Part shown: positions 60,258-62,389 of the stretch, piece by piece | How positions within the stretch are numbered: the stretch's first letter is position 1 | How the letters are laid out: each line of letters starts with the position of its first letter | From: an uncultured Oscillospiraceae bacterium | GTDB taxonomy: Bacteria > Bacillota > Clostridia > Oscillospirales > Acutalibacteraceae | Assembly: GCA_959601025.1 (NCBI GenBank) | Contig: CAUGOD010000013.1 | Span: forward strand, 1-62,389 | Direction: 5' to 3' | DNA: 62,389 nucleotides | Notes under the pieces: generated by a model | Told to the model about the DNA's origin: nothing | Databases searched by the model: none | What the model saw: only the letters and a program-made list of their open reading frames with translations | Translations under genes and position numbers: made by a program

Positions 60258-60514
60258 GATATAATAATACCGTTGGAAAATGCCGCCAGGCATTTTCCGG
60301 TTGTGCCGCCGGAAAGGCCGGTATAGCACCTGGCTGGGCGGCCATGGTATAGTAGCAACGGAGGGAAAATGCCGTCAGGCATTTTCGGTTGTGCCGCCGG
60401 AAAGGCCGGTATAGCACCTGGCTGGGCGGCACAAACGGTTGCCGGGCAAAGGTGCTTCCCGCCGTTTCGCGCCGCCGCCGTTTTTCCATTCGGCATCTCT
60501 CTTTGTAGTAGAAT
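60258..60514 (+). repeat. Intergenic repeat copy D (two units plus second module)
   Basis: Two near-identical units with hairpins GAAAATGCC/GGCATTTTC and a GTGCCGCCGGAAAGGCCGG block, separated by CATGGTATAGT (60343-60353). Then comes a module matching the end of copy A (AACGGTTGCCGGGCAAAGG ... CCGTTTTTCC ... CGGCATCT), ending in TTTGTAGTAGAAT. Plus orientation, filling the gap before the racemase-like gene. Confidence 0.85.
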
Positions 60515-60563
60515 CAAGACAGAAACCAGCCGTTACAGAGAACACTGGAAGGAGGTCGTCCTC

Positions 60564-61634
60564 ATGATTACCCTGTTGGTTCAGACCGAACGCATCCTGC
60601 AGAACGCCCGCGCCCTGCAAAAGCAGGTGGGCAAGACCCCGATGATCCCGGTGCTGGAGGCGAACGCCTACGGCCTGGGGGACGCGGCCGTCGCCCAGCT
60701 GCTGGCGAACGAGGGGATTCAGACCATCGCGGTCTCCCGCCTGGAGGAAGCGGTGCGGATCGCCGGCGCGGTGCGGGGGATCGACATCCTGCTGCTCACC
60801 CCTTATTCCGGGGAGGAGGACATCCGCACCATCCTGGAAAATGATCTGGTCGCGGCGGTCGGCTCGAACGACAGCGCCGTGCTGCTCAGCTCCCTGAGCC
60901 GGAAGCTCCACCGCCGGGCCCGCATCCAGCTTTGCTTTGACTTCGGCATGGGCCGCTTCGGCTTTTCCCCGCAGGACGCGGCCAAGGCCGCCCAGACGGT
61001 AAAACATCTCGGCAACCTCGAGCTGACCGGCGTGTTCACCATTCTCCCCTCCGGCAGCGCGGAAAAAAGCTCCCGCCGGGAACAGCATGTGAAGGATTTT
61101 ACCCGGGTGATGGCGGCGATCGGACGGGAAGGCCTTGCCCCCGGCTTCGCCCATATGGCGGATGTAAACCAGCTCGCCCTCTGTCCGGACATGCGGCTTT
61201 CCGCCGTGCGGGTGGGGGCGGAGCTCTTCGGGCGGGGACAGCCCCCGCGCGGTGCACGGAGAGAACGAAACGGCCGCGGCGGCCTGAAGAAGGTGGGCCG
61301 CGCCGTTTCCGAGGTATGTGACATCAAATGGCTGACCGCCGGCAGCACTGTCGGGGACGACGGCCGGTATAAGGTAAAGAAGGCCACCCGAGTAGCGGTG
61401 GCGCCGGTCGGGCTGGCGGACGGTCTTTTCCCGGAGGAACCGGGACGGCGCGGCCTGTTCCGGCGGAAGCTGACCTGCGAGATCAATGGCCGGCGCCTGC
61501 CGATCATCGGCCGGGTGGGGCTGACCTCCCTGACGGTGGACGTAACCGACGCGGACTGCGCGCCCGGCGACATCGTTTCCTTTGAAGTCGATCCGGTGGG
61601 GATCAGCGCGTTCGCCCGCCGGGAATATGTATAA
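60564..61634 (+). CDS. Alanine-racemase-fold protein lacking catalytic Lys and Tyr
   Basis: 356 residues with the whole Alr layout: N-terminal PLP barrel (about 1-225; SRLEEAVRIAG, CFDFGMGRFGF, AVRVGAELFG) and C-terminal beta domain (about 245-356). The residue that should be the PLP-binding lysine in the K-A-x-A-Y-G motif is Glu32 (PVLEANAYGLG). The catalytic tyrosine of GYADG is Leu284 (PVGLADGL), and the usual GRVCMDQ is GRVGLTS. It cannot work as a normal racemase. A binding, regulatory or different catalytic role is possible. ATG behind AAGGAGG. The last 8 bases overlap the decarboxylase-like gene, so the two are probably coupled. Confidence 0.88.
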   Translation: MITLLVQTERILQNARALQKQVGKTPMIPVLEANAYGLGDAAVAQLLANEGIQTIAVSRLEEAVRIAGAVRGIDILLLTPYSGEEDIRTILENDLVAAVGSNDSAVLLSSLSRKLHRRARIQLCFDFGMGRFGFSPQDAAKAAQTVKHLGNLELTGVFTILPSGSAEKSSRREQHVKDFTRVMAAIGREGLAPGFAHMADVNQLALCPDMRLSAVRVGAELFGRGQPPRGARRERNGRGGLKKVGRAVSEVCDIKWLTAGSTVGDDGRYKVKKATRVAVAPVGLADGLFPEEPGRRGLFRRKLTCEINGRRLPIIGRVGLTSLTVDVTDADCAPGDIVSFEVDPVGISAFARREYV

Positions 61635-62389
61635 CACTGGCGCGCCGCTGGCGGATGCCCTTCGGGCATATGCCGCCAAGGGGCGCGCTTCCTTTCACAC
61701 CCCCGGCCATAAGGGCCGGGCCGGCCTGCTCGGTGCGCTGGAGGGGCTGGCGTTCGACCTGACCGAGCTGCCCGAAACCGGCAGTCTCTACGACGGCGGG
61801 GACGTGATTGAGCAGGCGGAAAGACTGGCCGCCAAAGCCTTCGGCGCGGCGGAAACCTTGTTCAGCGCGGGGGGATGCACCCTCTGCATTCAGGCCATGC
61901 TGCTCCTCGGGGCGGGGACCGGAAGCCGGGTGCTGTTTGCCCGGAACGCCCATCGTTCCGCCCTCCACGCGGCCGCCCTGCTGGGGCTTTCGCCCGAATG
62001 GGTCTGGCCGGCGGAGGACGGCCGCCCGGCCGCCGCAGATATTGCCGATAAGTTGACAAAAAGCAAGGATATACGCGCTGTATATATTACCAGCCCGGAT
62101 TATTACGGACGGCTGGCGGATATTCCGGCCATCGCGGCGGTCTGCCGGAGGGCGGAAGTCCCCCTGCTGGTGGACAACGCCCACGGGAGCCATCTGGGGG
62201 CGTTCGGTCTCCATCCCCTCGCTCTGGGGGCGGCGATGACCGCGGATTCCGCCCACAAGACCCTGCCGGCGCTTACCGGGGGCGCCATGCTCCACATCGG
62301 GAGGGGAACGGACGGACGGCCTTTTTCCGAACGGGCGGAGGCCAAGGCGGCGATGGCTCTGTTCGGCTCCACCTCCCCCGCCTTCCCCG
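61627..62389 (+). CDS. Orn/Lys/Arg decarboxylase-type PLP protein (3' end outside window)
   Basis: 254 codons are present, then the window ends. The start ATG at 61627 lies inside the end of the preceding gene. ASFHTPGHKGR is the family N-terminal motif, LPETGSLYDGG follows, LLVDNAHGSHLGAFG carries the Asp that contacts the PLP ring nitrogen, and ADSAHKTLPALTGGAML contains the PLP-binding lysine. Clostridial members of this group (SpeA/YaaO type) decarboxylate basic amino acids. All visible catalytic features are intact, unlike the preceding racemase-like protein. Confidence 0.92.
   Translation, partial: MYNTGAPLADALRAYAAKGRASFHTPGHKGRAGLLGALEGLAFDLTELPETGSLYDGGDVIEQAERLAAKAFGAAETLFSAGGCTLCIQAMLLLGAGTGSRVLFARNAHRSALHAAALLGLSPEWVWPAEDGRPAAADIADKLTKSKDIRAVYITSPDYYGRLADIPAIAAVCRRAEVPLLVDNAHGSHLGAFGLHPLALGAAMTADSAHKTLPALTGGAMLHIGRGTDGRPFSERAEAKAAMALFGSTSPAFP

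Noticed and set aside
60375..61679. A 434-codon minus-strand frame over the racemase-like gene
   Set aside because: Antisense shadow; the plus-strand frame has full alanine-racemase-fold similarity and a strong ribosome binding site.

Overview
The window looks like chromosomal DNA of a GC-rich, Gram-positive anaerobe of the class Clostridia, plausibly an Oscillospiraceae/Ruminococcaceae-type gut bacterium. The evidence is the RicT/TrmN6/RsmI neighbourhood, the rpsO-pnp pair, YfhO and DegV, lipobox and sortase-like surface proteins, strong AAGGAGG ribosome binding sites, many TTG starts, and carbohydrate loci with importers that lack their own ATPase. Species assignment is inference. I saw no rRNA, tRNA, CRISPR array or intact transposase.

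Layout. 1-6.2 kb (minus): a YfhO-type membrane protein, a DegV fatty-acid-binding protein and an O-antigen-ligase-like protein. 6.2-7.1 kb: a repeat copy and a probably frameshifted small gene. 7.1-13.3 kb (minus): azlCD and a complete branched-chain amino acid ABC importer, livK-livH-livM-livG-livF. 13.5-21.5 kb (minus): a complete phosphate operon, pstS-pstC-pstA-pstB-phoU-phoB-phoR, preceded by a Pho-box-like promoter. 21.7-25.4 kb (minus): a small HTH regulator, pnp and rpsO. 25.6-28 kb (minus): a lower-GC methyltransferase, an unknown membrane-anchored protein and an S1-domain protein. 28.5-29.9 kb (plus): a ROK-family protein.

30.5-55.6 kb is a large, mostly plus-strand glycan-use locus. 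It has two secreted paralogues built from a shared domain, a Gfo/Idh/MocA oxidoreductase and a GH2 glycosidase. Next come a giant solute-binding protein with two permeases, a propeller/TPR/Yip1 membrane protein and a DUF5696-type protein, then two more permeases and a second solute-binding lipoprotein. A TIM-barrel/beta-helix lipoprotein, a UroD-like protein, an AraC regulator (minus) and an SGNH hydrolase complete it. Two importers without an ATPase, bracketing two poorly characterised extracytoplasmic proteins, are the best candidate for an undescribed system.

55.8-62.4 kb: rsmI, trmN6, a short ferredoxin and ricT (minus), then a QueG-like protein, an alanine-racemase-fold protein lacking both catalytic residues, and an Orn/Lys/Arg-decarboxylase-type protein cut by the window end (plus).

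A family of intergenic repeats runs through the window (6.2, 22.1, 54.1-54.5, 59.2 and 60.3 kb). Each unit has a conserved small hairpin, a GC-rich stem and ends matching TATGGTATAAT, a consensus extended -10 promoter element. Most copies point into the gene they precede, so they may act as dispersed promoters or leaders. Three genes (phoR, the O-antigen-ligase-like gene, trmN6) have a good ribosome binding site in front of a non-standard start codon.
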